Positions 12,429-24,073 are shown, numbered from the stretch's first letter. The stretch: 64,000 bases of DNA from Cantharellus purpuraceus (GCA_025174535.1 JALBUN010000023.1:2232001-2296000), one strand, 5' to 3'. The notes: generated by a model not told the origin, from the sequence alone. Numbers and translations are program-made.

Positions 12429-13541
12429 ATGTCTATTGATCTTGACTGGGACACGCTCTTCCAATCTACTCTTGCTTCAAGCCTTGTGGACCTTATAAAT
12501 CAGCACTTGTCCAGCACACCACGTCCATCTTTCATTGGTCCAGTTACCGTTACGTCGTTGGACTTTGGTTCGGCTCCCCCAGATGTGGAAGTGGTAGACG
12601 TACGAGATATATATCGTGATTTCCTAGAGGACAGCGCGGAGGAAGATAATACAGGAGCTAGAGAGCATGTGAAAACTAGTGACGATGTTGACGGCTTTGA
12701 ATGGGTCTCAAGGAAAGCTGTTGGCATGGCTGTCGCTGAGGAGGCTCCTTCTTACCATCATCTTCCCCCACATGTACGATATGGCCGGGGTCCTGCAACG
12801 GATCCCTTTATCAGGGCGCCTGTGTCACCTCGAGATGTGTGGCAAGGCACGAGGAGCGTCCCAAACCTGAGGGACGCGGTCCCGAGTCCTCCTTTATTCC
12901 GTTCAACGCTTGAGACGCCAAGCACCTTGTTTCCTACCCAACAGCCATTCCCTCCTTCCTTCACTTCCAGCACACCACCCTCGCAGGAACATGTTAGGCC
13001 AAAAGAGCCCACGCCATCCGCAGCGGACGAACCTCCTCAGACCGAGCTCGAAAATCTGCAACTCCACCTCCGCATCACGCATCAATCCAACTTGCGTCTC
13101 ACAATTACAACTTCTCTTCTTATCAACTACCCTTCACCATCTTTTATGTCTCTGCCCATCAAGCTGTCAGTGACTGGCCTTATATTCACCGGCGAAGTAG
13201 TGGTCGCATACGAAGCTGCTCGGCGTCGTGTGCATCTTTGCATACTAGACGACTTGGATCCTTATGGCCCTGCTGGAGATCGTTCCAATCGACACTCAAC
13301 TTATGAAGATGAAACTACTGCAGCAGACTCAGACTCGCCACCCCGCACCGGAAAGCCTCTCCCTGTTGGTCTACGGCTCTTACCTTCCATATTTATCGAA
13401 TCTGAGATCGGACAAGCTGACAAGCATGTCTTGAAGAACGTGACTAGGGTCGAGAGGTTCATCCAGGATGTCATACGAAAAACTGTAGAAGAGGAGCTTT
13501 TATTCCCTAATTACCACACGCTACTCCTGGGCGACGCATGA
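12429..13541 (+). CDS. MDM12: ERMES subunit Mdm12
   Basis: Single-exon gene of 370 residues. It opens MSIDLDWDTLFQSTLASSL, the characteristic Mdm12 N-terminus, and continues LINQHLSSTPRPSFIGPVT and VTSLDFGSAPPDVEVVDVRD. The C-terminal half has LQLHLRITHQSNLRLTITTS, then SLPIKLSVTGLIFTGEVVVA, and ends with IFIESEIGQADKHVLKNVTR. This is an SMP lipid-binding domain interrupted by a low-complexity Pro/Ser insert. Mdm12 bridges Mmm1 in the endoplasmic reticulum and Mdm34 in the mitochondrial outer membrane, allowing phospholipid exchange. I chose the ATG at 12429 because the family begins exactly there. The stop lies 16 bp from the ELP3 stop on the other strand. Confidence 0.92.
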   Translation: MSIDLDWDTLFQSTLASSLVDLINQHLSSTPRPSFIGPVTVTSLDFGSAPPDVEVVDVRDIYRDFLEDSAEEDNTGAREHVKTSDDVDGFEWVSRKAVGMAVAEEAPSYHHLPPHVRYGRGPATDPFIRAPVSPRDVWQGTRSVPNLRDAVPSPPLFRSTLETPSTLFPTQQPFPPSFTSSTPPSQEHVRPKEPTPSAADEPPQTELENLQLHLRITHQSNLRLTITTSLLINYPSPSFMSLPIKLSVTGLIFTGEVVVAYEAARRRVHLCILDDLDPYGPAGDRSNRHSTYEDETTAADSDSPPRTGKPLPVGLRLLPSIFIESEIGQADKHVLKNVTRVERFIQDVIRKTVEEELLFPNYHTLLLGDA

Positions 13542-13557
13542 CCTGAAGCATCTCATC

Positions 13558-15812
13558 TCACAGATATTTGGACATGTACGGGCCATCAAGCTCATATCCT
13601 AACCTTCGATAGTAATCCCGAGTTCCGACACCTGAAACGGTCGTTAGCTACTGGCAGAATTCAGTCCACCGGCCACGAGCACTGACCAGAAATAACGGCC
13701 AGTTTAATGCTCCCATGCTCTTCTCGCGCAATTCGCTCAGCTTCCTCCATCAGTAAAGTTCCGAATCCCTGGCAGCATAATTAGGTAAGTAGTCCCCATA
13801 TGTATGGTATATATCGTACCTGATGTTGGAATTTGGTTGGATCTCTTCCGTGCACAGGAACAGCAGTGCCATATACATGCAATTCCCTGACAATGCTGCA
13901 TCCACCCTCCCCATTTGCGTTTTGCCTCGGTAGTAATTCGGGTCGGAACGTTCCTTCCTCTGAGCACTTCCGTAATCTAAGCAAACCGACAAGAATATCT
14001 TGTTCAGGATCCTCATAAGAAAGGAAAGTCTCCCATCCCCCATTTGCAGCATAATCGCGTCGCAAAAGTTCTACCGATTCCGGCCGTACTTTGTGATGGA
14101 TTTCATGGATCTGTGGTAGTAGTTGATACACAGTTGATCCAGCAAGAGCTACGAGTCACATACCCCAACTTCTCGATAGCGCACGTCGCGACATTCAGCA
14201 CCAAAATCTTTCATGCGTTGCAAGGCTAACTCTCTTAAGTTCCCCGAATTTTCACATCCACTCGATACCAAAGGTAACGGTATGTCACTACAGCAAACGT
14301 GAAACAACGAAAGCTTGGCAGTTATAATCTGATTTCATACCGTTGTACACGGTACACTCTTGTCCATGGAGGCACGAGCGCCAGGATCCGAGCTACAACA
14401 TCGACAAGGACATTGGGTGTATAGTTCTTATAGCGACCGGTCCTCCATAGTTCATATAAGCCTGTGCCACGAATTACAAGTGTAGGGTAGATCTTGAGTC
14501 CATCTGAACGGAAAGCCGGATTTTCGAAATATTCCTAGTTAATGTTGAAACGGGGTAAAGCAGTCCACTGAATAAAAGATGACTGACTTTGAATTGCTCC
14601 ATATCCCTCTCCACGCCCACGTTGGGTAGATCTGGCATCATATGCGCCACCACTTTGAAACCCGCATCTTTGGCCAGGTGGAAACTCTCAGATACAGCAC
14701 GAACAGTGTGACCTCGGTTCGTATCACGAGCAACATCTTCGTACACAGATTGCACACCAATTTCCAAACGTGTGCAACCGTAGCGCAACATTTGGCTTTA
14801 TTCTGTGAGAGTCAAGCGTAACTCAGATATCTAACAAGACTGACCTCAGGTGTGGGCGTAGACAATAGTCAGGTCGAGTCTCTATAGTGATCCCGATTGC
14901 TTTGGATTTACTTTGTTCCGAAAATCTAGCCAATGCGACTCATCAAACAGTCAGGTGAACACTATGATGGTGGTTACCTGACGGCTTCATCTACGTCTAT
15001 CCCTGTGTGCCCTGAAAGAGCGTTGTGCAACTGAGCAATGAACTTATTTCTATACTCCTCCGGCATGCTCATGAAAGTCCCCCCCATGACGATGAACTCT
15101 ACCTGAACACGAGATATAATAAGTAGTATAGGTTCTCTGAGAAGAAATCACCTTGTCGACGCTGTGGCCGAGACTTTTGAGCTGTTCAACGCGACCGCGT
15201 GTCTGTTCGTATGGATCGTACCGCGCACGGATGGCACGCATGCTTGTAGGCTCATAGCCGGTATAGCTTTGTGTGCTATAGTCGAAATCCGAATCAGGAC
15301 CTCCGGGGCAGTACCTGCGCGTACACAGGTTCGTTTGGCTCTAACATTGAAACATGAAGCCCTAGACGCACACACATATATTCCCAGTCATAGCAATATG
15401 GGGGCAGCGGTGTGGCTTGCACATCACTGCAACGACGGCAATCTAAGTGAGTGCACAATTAAGGAAACATATTTGCATTAAAATCAAGAACAAGACACAC
15501 GCCGCTCGCAGTACGAATGGGTCGAGCTTTGAGCTTGGGTAATAGAGCTTTTTTATAATCATCTGGAACCGCACTAATGATATCCACAAGGCGAGGCTGG
15601 CCGCTATAGCCAAATTTCTTTGACAACCTCGAGCGGATTTCGTTTAGCGAAACGGATCTGTTCGAATCATGGGCGGCGATGAGTTCAGCGGCAATAGCTG
15701 AGGTCACGCGTAAGAGCCGTTCCGTTTGTGATGGCGCTATTAGGGTGTCAATGTCTTTGGAAGCAATGAGGAGACTGGCATCGTCACCTTGCGATGTAGT
15801 TGCTACTGGCAT
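13558..15812 (-). CDS. ELP3: Elongator catalytic subunit Elp3
   Basis: Multi-exon gene starting [13 protein letters not shown]. The conserved entry is [19 protein letters not shown], then [17 protein letters not shown]. The radical-SAM iron-sulfur site is [18 protein letters not shown] followed by [39 protein letters not shown] (about 14765-14710) and [15 protein letters not shown] follow. The C-terminal GNAT acetyltransferase domain has [40 protein letters not shown] and the final [13 protein letters not shown]. Elp3 installs the cm5/mcm5 precursor on wobble uridines of tRNA. All motifs seem intact. It diverges from the CCCH gene (57 bp) and converges with MDM12. Confidence 0.94.
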
Positions 15813-15869
15813 TCGAGTAATGAGACAGAAAGCTATCACGTGAGTCAGCTGATTTGTCTTATGTAAATC
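15813..15869. promoter_or_regulatory. 57-bp divergent promoter, ELP3/CCCH gene
   Basis: If the CCCH gene starts at 15870 as inferred from its first zinc ligand, only 57 bp separate the two start codons. A TATAAA at 16040-16045 would then lie in the long first intron of the CCCH gene. It could support an alternative internal promoter. Confidence 0.4.
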
Positions 15870-17777
15870 ATGCCTGACGCACGCTGCCAGGTAGGAAATT
15901 CATACTGCGGCCCCTGCAAATGTGTTTATGATGGGTGGCACAGTTTTATTATGCAGACGGGACACCCCGATCCGGAGGATGTTCTAAACCCAGTTGTCGC
16001 TTTAAACACCCTGGGCAAAGAGGCTGGGATTCTCTCCCTTATAAACTGCCAGCACGGTGCATGGTGCGTTGTATACCTATCCTTTTGTGTTCTACGCTCA
16101 TTAGAACTTAGTTTTTTGATTCGAATGGTAAACCAATCCGTGGAGGATGTCGGACCCCCAATGGTTGCCGTTTTACTCACCCGAGTGACCCGAACTGGCA
16201 AATCGCTGACAAGCCACGCTCACACGCCGAGCGGGGCTCAGACTCGTTTGCTATATCCTCAGTCCCACGCTCAGTCCAACCAGAACCTGACCAACGTATT
16301 GGCCTCTCAAAGGAAAAAACGGGCCCTCGACCTTCAATCGAGGCAATGAGACCTATCAGTGGACAAGTACCTTCTAATCCACGTATATCCGGACCGTCGA
16401 GAGTTTCCGCCACTGAGCCAAAATCAGCACCCTCAAATGCAACGGAGGTTGATGCTGACGTAGTGCCGTCAATCTCTTATCTATTGTCGAAGTTAGGAAA
16501 CTCTCAAACACATCATATCCAGCAGTCTTCCACGATTTCTACGTCAGCTTTACCCGAGAGCGCCAACGAGCATGCTGGACAAACATGGAAAAAACGAATC
16601 ACGTGCGTCTCACCTCACCACAAATTGAAGTCAAGAATTTGAACAACTATCAGTCTCCTTACTCAAGCTTATAATCTCATCCAAGAGATGTTGGATATTG
16701 ATGCTGATTTCGAGCGACGGATTGCATTACACTCAATGGACACCATCTCAGCTATGGCGCCATCCTCTGGAGCGAATTTTGAGACTCTCAAAGATTCTGC
16801 TCGGGACAAGCAAAAGAACCTGGAGGATAAACTAAACCCAGTTATAACTCAGTTAATTGGGGATGATTTTTGGCCTCTACCCCATACCACGCAGTCTGGC
16901 ACTTCCGGTAATCGGCAACAACCTCAATTATCTGTTAGCCTTGCGGAGCTCGGACGGCGGTTGGATATAATGGAGGCACAGTTGAACAAAGTCAGTGAAA
17001 TGGCCCAGTCCCATGTGTCGATTGAAGACGAGAGAACCTTGCGCCCCTCAAAAAGAAGGCGTACATCGTCAAAACGGTCCTTCCAAGTATCCATCAACAT
17101 TCATGATTTTCTAGGCCGCCTGGACCGCCTCCAAGACAAAGCAATAGAACTAGAGGCAGAAGCATTGCATGATGAACGATTATTGGAGAAAGTAGATGAG
17201 CGAGTGGAAGGTCGGCTACTCGAAAAGCCTGTCGCATCTCCCCTTCCAGCCGGTTCTCTCCAAGATGTTGTTCAAGAGTTGGATACTGAGTTGGACGGCC
17301 TGTGTATTGAGCTAGCCGATATAGACACTAGTGATATTGTGTCACAGATTGGAGCACTTCGACTGGAGACAGGTAATTTAAAGCAAACGATGGATTCGGT
17401 GAGCCATACCCCTTTTCTTCGTGATATCTATTGTGGCTCATCCTGAACAGTTAGCATCGGATCAGCAAGCATTGCAGAGACACCAAGCTAGTCTGGACCA
17501 ACAGACACGCAAAGTCATGGAGGGAATCCCTGAATTGGAGATGTTGTCACAGGGCAACAAATACATTGCCACTGATCAGTGTGTCAATGTTGTTGCTGAA
17601 CTTACGGTTGACATCCAGGATCACATCAATACTGAGCTAGCACAGGTACATAGCGTCATCAGGTCATATCATGAAGACATAGTGAAGAGTGCGTTCGCAC
17701 GGCTAGAGCCAACGATAGTCAAGACGGAGACTCTTCATAAGTATGTACATTCTCATACTGAAGCTCGACAAGCTTAG
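15870..17777 (+). CDS. CCCH zinc-finger, coiled-coil protein
   Basis: I do not know a named orthologue. The proposed model has four exons: 15870-15890, 16112-16602, 16654-17398 and 17451-17777, giving 527 residues. Exon 1 (MPDARCQ) joined to exon 2 (FFDSNGKPIRGGCRTPNGC, then RFTHPSDPNW) forms one C-x14-C-x5-C-x3-H finger, a CCCH fold that commonly binds RNA. A Ser/Pro-rich linker follows. Long predicted coiled coils then run from TWKKRITLLTQAYNLIQEM to the C-terminus, interrupted by a basic, nuclear-localisation-like RPSKRRRTSSKR. The exon-1 join implies a 221-bp intron, long for this genome, so the start is the weak point. The rest of the reading frame closes exactly. The C-terminal two thirds resemble the next gene. 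A nuclear or RNA-linked scaffold role is inference only. Confidence 0.6.
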
Positions 17778-18171
17778 AGAGGCAACCATGCGTTGTCTTC
17801 GTGGACTGTCTGTTGTATTACCATTGTATCCTAAATGCATCACCATGGCAGTACCCTTCCTATTCGAATTCACAACGGTGTCGTCTGGTGTGAACGCGTC
17901 TCTATTTATGTACCGGTAACCAGTTTGGCATCGACGCGTTGCTTTGTCAGCAGTGGGCGATATACATACGCCTTTCATCGTTAACTTTTGCCAAGGACTT
18001 GTCCTTACTGGAAGGCTAGGATAATATTCAACATAAGAAACCACCAGTGCCAAGCATCTGCCACCTCGCTTTGGCTGCCTGTTAAGTTTCACCCTTTCCC
18101 ATCCCAATTATCCTCAGCGGAAGAGTGCCCTAAAGACAGAGCTTCTGCACACCTCACCACATAATTCTTCT

Positions 18172-20224
18172 ATGCGTAGAGGAGAGCCTCCACGAAGAAG
18201 GACAGGTGATTGGCCATCGCGCGACCGGGATCGTGCGTCTTCACCTAGAGGGACAGGCGATCGGCCATCCCGCGACCGAGGTCGTGTTTCTTCACCTAGA
18301 GGCTCGTCCACAAGTCGAAGTGAAAGCGGAAGGAAAGATGAAGAGCCCAGATCGACTTGGGGTAGCGAAATCCCCAGGGATTCCCGAACTCGCGTTAAAT
18401 GGGGGCATAGAAGTGGCTGGCCTGATGATAGTGGACGTGGAGAATCTTCACGTAGCGGACATCACGACTCCATAAGTACTTCGAGGGCTTGGGTTGAAAC
18501 CACAAGCAATCATTCCAGTCGCGATATTGAGAGTTCAAGTAGACCGACGGAGGGAAGGGACGAGCCTACAATCGGTGGCCGCAGCCAGTGGAGCAAGCCT
18601 CCTCCCTTTATCGCCCCTCCTCCCCGTCTTCCTCCACGCTCCCCTCCCCCTCCTCGTTTTCCTCCACGCTCCCCTACTCTTTCCCGTCTCCCTCCTCCAC
18701 GCTCCCCTCCCCCTCCCCGTCTCCCTCCTCCACGCTCTCCTCCTCCACGCTCTCCACCTCCCCTTCGTCCCGGGTCACCGTCTGCTCAGATGCAGCCTGT
18801 TGCAAAGGAACCTTTTCCTCCTGCATCAACTCCTAGAAAGCCAGAAGACGATCCACGGTCGGCTGAGCATGAGAAACTGACTTCAGTTCCCAAGTTGACT
18901 GTTCCTGTCTCCGGCGACAAGCGAAAGCATTACTGGAATCGCCTCACGTGTGTGATCTGACTGCCTTTTCATGGGGATGATACTGATATTAATAGTACAG
19001 ATTACTTTCGGAGGCTGTTCTGCTTCGTAATGAATACACTGAGGTCACGCGTGCTTTAGAGGCCCGTCGCAAGATGCGAAATACGATTCGATACTCCCAC
19101 GTCAGTGAAAACGTCAATTCGAAATTGAATGCGTTCACGCAGGAGTACGAAAACAAGAGCAAGGAGCTCAAGACTAAAATGGATAGAATTCTTTCCACAC
19201 TAGTCGACGCCGACATCATGGCCAGTGGCACCTCGGATGACGCGGCGCTTGCCATGGATCAGGCCTCACTGCGCCATCTTCAGACTCGTTTAGACCAGCT
19301 TGAGGGTATGGTTCAAAGGCTCACGGTTGAGTCGAATCGTTGGAGTTCTCAATCCCAGGAGCAACATGATGAACGATTGTCAGTTGGACAGAAGCGACCC
19401 TCCGAGTCGTCAGAAGATCATGCTGAGAGTAATGACGGCCTCTTGAAACGCTTGGAACAGCTGGAAATGTATCTAGCTGACATGGATAACCAGGCTACGC
19501 AGCGGACGGACCATGTTCTAGATATCTTGGATGTTCGGTTGGACCAAAGAATGAGTGAGCTGCACCTAGGGAATTCTGGCGTAGAAGATGGGAAACTCAC
19601 CGAGACAATAACAGACGATTCACAGCCTGGACCTGGAACGAGTCAGCCTAAGAACAGTCTCCGGGAACAAGTGGCCAAATTAACCCACGACCACGATGAG
19701 TTTGCGGAGGAAACAGCTAATTTGATTACCAAGCATGCTCAAGCTTCAGCTGAGATACGCACATTGCAGGCCGAGAACATAGCTTTGAAAGAGACACTTT
19801 TAGGAGTGGGTTGACATCTCGCCTTTCTTTGTTGCCAATATATCACTCTAATCCGATTATGTTGTAGTACCAGTCATCTCTCCATAGCGTGCAAGATATC
19901 GCGATCCGCAGTGAACGTCAAGTCCAAGCGCTTGTTGCAGCTATCAAAGTTATTCGCGAGCAGTCTCTGCAACCTCCACCACCAATGGACATCCATGTCT
20001 TGGATCCGATTCGGAAGCGGATCCTGCAAGATGTTCTCTCCAGTGTCAATGCGTCTTTGCTCGCATTCCGTGCTCAGTGCGAGGAAGCATTGCTGTCTAC
20101 ACGAGAGGAGACGCTGAAACAGATTGTGGCAAAATTTGGCCCCACGATGGATCTTGTCAACGTCATCCACGAATATTTCAAACGCGACTTGGAGGTGGAA
20201 AATGGATTCCTTCCGCTCACATGA
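18172..20224 (+). CDS. Ser/Arg- and Pro-rich coiled-coil protein, paralogue of preceding gene
   Basis: Predicted 645 residues in three exons (18172-18947, 19001-19805, 19868-20224; introns 53 and 62 bp). The N-terminus is rich in Arg, Ser and Asp with two 17-residue repeats (TGDWPSRDRDRASSPRG and a variant). A proline block of PPRSPPPPR type follows (about 18600-18775). Coiled coils then begin at HYWNRLT-LLSEAVLLRNEY and end at the stop. The W-x-x-R-(I/L)-T-LL start of the coil, the phase-2 intron inside its threonine codon, and the C-terminal block (REETLKQIVAKFGPTMDLV against SYHEDIVKSAFARLEPTIV) match the upstream gene. No CCCH finger could be found upstream of the ATG, though the frame stays open back to about 18033. 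Function unknown. Confidence 0.65.
18202..18303 (+). repeat. Two tandem 51-bp coding repeats
   Basis: Units at 18202-18252 and 18253-18303 each encode TGD(W/R)PSRDR(D/G)R(A/V)SSPRG. The period is a multiple of three, so copy number can vary without a frameshift. Confidence 0.8.
18600..18775 (+). repeat. Proline/arginine low-complexity coding tract
   Basis: Pyrimidine-rich DNA built from variants of cctccacgctcccctcc, encoding PPRSPPPPRLPP-type units. Such tracts often bind SH3 or WW domains. The strong strand bias also makes the region prone to replication slippage. Confidence 0.75.
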
Positions 20225-20498
20225 TGTATGTTGGAATAAGAGCGGTGCCAAACGCGGATTACCGTTCTTCAAGACATCAACTTGACGTGGAGAAGGGGGA
20301 AAACAATACATTTGCCACACGCGACACGTCACTTCGTCACCGCGATGCAGATGGTGCTCGACATGAGCTCTTATGGATTTTGATACTTGACAGTACAGGC
20401 AAAAGCTTTTAATCGAAATAGAAACATGAGATCCAGTTAATACTGATGTATGTGATAGACATTAGTCCATATTGATTAAATCAAAGTACATGGTTGTT

Positions 20499-21609
20499 CT
20501 AATATGCTATTAAATATCTACGCGACCAGACCTTCCGTTGATAATCGAGCAAAATAGGTACAAAATCTCTAAGCCCCAGCTCTGGCCAATAGGTGGGCGT
20601 GAAGCGTATCTGGGTACTTTCGCAACACTGGGATGATGATAAAAAGGTCGTGAATAAGAAGCGAATGGGAAGAGACTGGTATGGTGGACATGCCTGCCAC
20701 ATTAAAAAATCACTGAAACGCTTTACACCACTCGTACGGACAAGAATATCCACAGGCTCGTTACCAGCTAGAGTCGTGTATAGTTTTGCATCTATGTCAT
20801 CTTCTGTGATGTCGCTATGAAGATAGGCAGTCTGTATGTGAGGTGATGTCGCAAGGCACGAACACGTACTCTGGATGTAGATTCTCATCTAAAAATTGTT
20901 GAACGGTCGATTGTACAGCAGAAGTTATTTCATCTCGTGAAGAATAGGCCATCATGACGTTAAGGAAAGATCTAAGAAATAATTAACAATCCATAGACAT
21001 GATGATCAGGTGTGCAAAGAGAACATAATCTTACTTATCGTGGTGGCGTGTAAGAGCCTCCGCCCTCTCGATAGCATCTCTTACATGTTGAGGCAAGAGA
21101 CTGGTCTTTCCTAGTACATTCAATCTCACACCGTGCCTTTTAAGAAGCTCCCTTCAAAGCTTTGTCAGCATGGAAGGTGACTAGAGATCTAACGACAACA
21201 CTCGCTCCTGGTCACAAAGTTCTGTGAGCTTCTCCTCACACAGCTTCATTAGAGCATCCACCTCTGCGGGCGGACGTTTGAAGTTATTAATGGCAAAGGC
21301 ATATACAGTCACAGTGCGGATATGCAAGCGGAAGCAGACCTCGAGTATCTGAAATGGTGCACGTGGGTGAGTGGCGAGGTAATGAAACCCAAATAAAATG
21401 GAAACAACGTGGTATAATGCGGAATACCCTGCGTAGTGACCCTCGGTAACAGGCTTTCCCTTCCGTCCTGCATACCGTCTATTACCGTCCATTACGAATG
21501 CGATGTGGTCGGGAACTGGACCAGAAGCTAAGACCCAGAGTAAAATGCGTTGCAGAAGGTCAAGCACAAAATCGAGCAGCCTTCGAAGACCATGGCATTG
21601 TGCAGGCAT
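20499..21609 (-). CDS. RER2: Cis-prenyltransferase (dehydrodolichyl diphosphate synthase)
   Basis: Starts MPAQCHGLRRLLDFVLDL at 21609. The catalytic signature HIAFVMDGNRRYAGRKGKPV follows directly. VCFRLHIRTVTVYAFAINNF, then KRPPAEVDALMKLCEEKL, and the late motif ILVRTSGVKRFSDFLMWQ support a catalytic cis-prenyltransferase. It ends YWPELGLRDFVPILLDYQRK. The enzyme condenses isopentenyl diphosphate units onto farnesyl diphosphate to make dolichol precursors at the endoplasmic reticulum. The retained RTSG-SDF block argues for the catalytic subunit over the Nus1 partner, though fungal enzymes can need Nus1. An intron right after FLMWQ (20628-20693) appears to use a GC donor. Rer2 and Srt1 cannot be told apart by eye. 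Confidence 0.88.
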
Positions 21610-21807
21610 GATTTGGAATCTGTGGACGACACTGGCACCGACCAATCTGATCGTCGGTTGATTACATAATTCATGCCTGTGGCCTGGAGGTGGCAAGCTC
21701 AACAAGTTCATCTTGAGTTCATCATCAACCAAGTCGATGGAACAATACATCCAATACAAATTGATATACAGACTAAACAGAGTAGTTCAAAAACCATCAG
21801 TCCATAG

Positions 21808-23893
21808 CTACAACTTGATGAAAGACGTATTGATTCCATGTGCAAAGTCCCAAATACAGATCCGCTGAAGGTATGAAATGAACAATGGGGTGGAAGAACG
21901 AGACGAAGATAAAAACACACCTGATCCTCTCCACACGATACAATCTTAACCATAGATGTGAAAAGCTTGTATAGTAACAGCGCATGAAATGCTTACTTTG
22001 GAACAATCGAATCCTACACTGCAGATCTTCCCACTGTGGCCACCCTTCAAGTCCGCAACAAGCTCCCCTGTAGCCCGGTCCCATACCTTGAGGTATAGGA
22101 TGCTGTAAGTGTCATTCATAAATATAAGCGAAGAAGTACGGACCTTGATAGTCTGGTCATAACTTCCACTGACTACATACTGATCTCCTAATGCGACACT
22201 CCTAACCAACCCTCGATGAGCTTGCGCGGCCTTTATGCTCATCCGCCTCGCAGCATCGTCTGAACTTTCATCACTGCCACACCCTCGGCAGACGGTCGAA
22301 GGGGGTGATGGACACACGTAACGCCCATAATATGGCGACGTGGACCAACCATGGGACGTGACGATATTGAAGAAACGCAAATCATTGTCCGATGACCCGG
22401 ATAGAATGTAGGGAGGTGCAAAATCAATCGATGCAATGCTAAGTGGAAGGAGGTGAGGGGAAGCCTAGAAGAGGAGTGCAATGGTATAACATACCCACGA
22501 TGGTGGTGATGCTCGAAGCAGTATAACAACGCCCCACTCTCTGCATCCCAGACACGAATTGAACGATCGCCCGACGCTGAGACCACCATTGTAGGGGTAA
22601 TAGATATCGCATTGACGGCAGCACGATGGGAGGACAAAATAAGGTGCGGAGACAGGTCAGGGAAGAGGTATGTCCTGACAGTCCGATCTGGCACACGGTC
22701 AATACTCGTACCTCGGCAGTCTGGCTGCGAGTCTCACCTTTTGAACAAGTCACAAGTCGCGTATCATCGAAACGCACGCAAAGAACGCTGTCCACATGGT
22801 CTTCAATGACCTTGCTCACGTGTCCGGTTTTTAGATCCCAGACGACCACCCTCCGGTCATTATCGCCGCTGACGACAAGGTTCTTTCGTACACAAAGGCT
22901 GAGCACACTTGCTTCATGGACACCCTGGAAAACACGTTCCACAACTCCCCTTGAAAGGTCCCATTGACGGATAGTCCTGTCCATGGAGCCTGTGAACAAA
23001 ACTTGCCGCCCAGGGCAGTCTGGCAAGTCCGGAAAAGTGTACAGCTGTAGACAGTAGATTGTTGACGTATGCGAGTTGGGCGCATCGCGGGTTTGTAGAT
23101 ACGTGAGGCGGTAAGATGAGTGGCGAATGCGGTTGCGAAGTAGGATGTGGGTTTGGTGGAGTAGCTTGTAATCTGGTTTAGTAAGTAAAGACTGAGAAGA
23201 GAGTATTTCCGAGGATGAATAGCGGAGTGGCGGGGACATATGCGGGAGTGGGAGGGGTGCATTGGAATGACGGTAATTGTGTGAAAGACGTGTCGGCGCA
23301 TGAGCATCGATGGCCATGTGCGCAAGACCAGATTCAACGTCCACATTAGCCCAATCATCTTCATCCTCTCCTACGCCTTCATCATCGAACTCCATCAGAG
23401 GGATAAAGTCCAAAAGACGAGATTTTGGGGGTTGGCGCCATTGCCAGCCTTGGACTGTGCACAAACGTTTCCACAGCCAAGGGTCATCCGCGAGGACCCG
23501 CCAACGTCGACTGACAAGCGCGCACAATAGAAGATGCTCATACTGAAGATATGAGAAGATATGGAGAGAGAGTTCTGTGGGTAGAAGCTACCAGAAATTG
23601 AGGTTTCAGCTTTGAGGTGTGAAAGAAAGAGACGTACCACAATTATGTCTAGCTGCAGCAGCGGCGCAATTTTCCGCTGTAGTTTGGCTAGGTTGGAGAT
23701 AGGAAGTGAGGACAATAACTTGTATGCTAGCTCTAAGGCAAGAAATTGTAACCCATGTCTTTAAAAACCATTGCTTTGGCTGACCTTCTTTATCTTGAAG
23801 CGAGGCGTTCTGTACCCAGACATCGTGGCTTGGGAACGTGAACGACATTGGGCTAAGCTCTTCATCGGTGTACCCTTCGTCCTTGGGGAACAT
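21808..23893 (-). CDS. F-box/WD40 protein, Cdc4-like
   Basis: The first confident exon begins MFPKDEGYTDEELSPMSF (23893). EELAYKLLSSLPISNLAKL leads into an F-box, LLPTELSLHIFSYLQYEHLL then CALVSRRWRVLADDPWLWKRL. After an acidic linker come WD40 repeats: VLFTGSMDRTIRQWDLSRG, LVVSGDNDRRVVVWDLKTGH, MVVSASGDRSIRVWDAESG, YVVSGSYDQTIKV and, last, IVSCGEDQRICIWDFAHG. This is the layout of SCF substrate adaptors such as Cdc4/FBXW7, where the F-box binds Skp1 and the propeller binds phosphodegrons. The reading frame stays open just upstream of the ATG (HRFFRFYYD), so an extra 5' exon is possible. Which Cdc4-family member it is cannot be decided here. Confidence 0.82.
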
Positions 23894-24073
23894 GTCGTAG
23901 TAGAAACGAAAGAAACGGTGTTCGGCTCATGTAGAATAAGATCTATTGTCCTGTTGTCACTGCAGAACCAGCATGACCGGTTCCGAGTAGTCCGAGCGGG
24001 CGGGCAAGTCCTTGATGCCAACACTCGCGACGGTTACCCTAAGTTACCCTTGACATCGCCATGATCATCACAA

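Noticed and set aside
17778..18171. The two coiled-coil genes as a single fused gene
   Set aside because: The first frame ends in a stop at 17777, at a point that aligns with the natural end of the second protein. The 394-bp gap contains stops in all plausible continuations.
18033..18171. A degenerate CCCH finger just upstream of the second coiled-coil gene
   Set aside because: The frame is open, but the residues (GCLLSFTLSHP) lack the required Cys-Cys-His spacing and there is no start codon.
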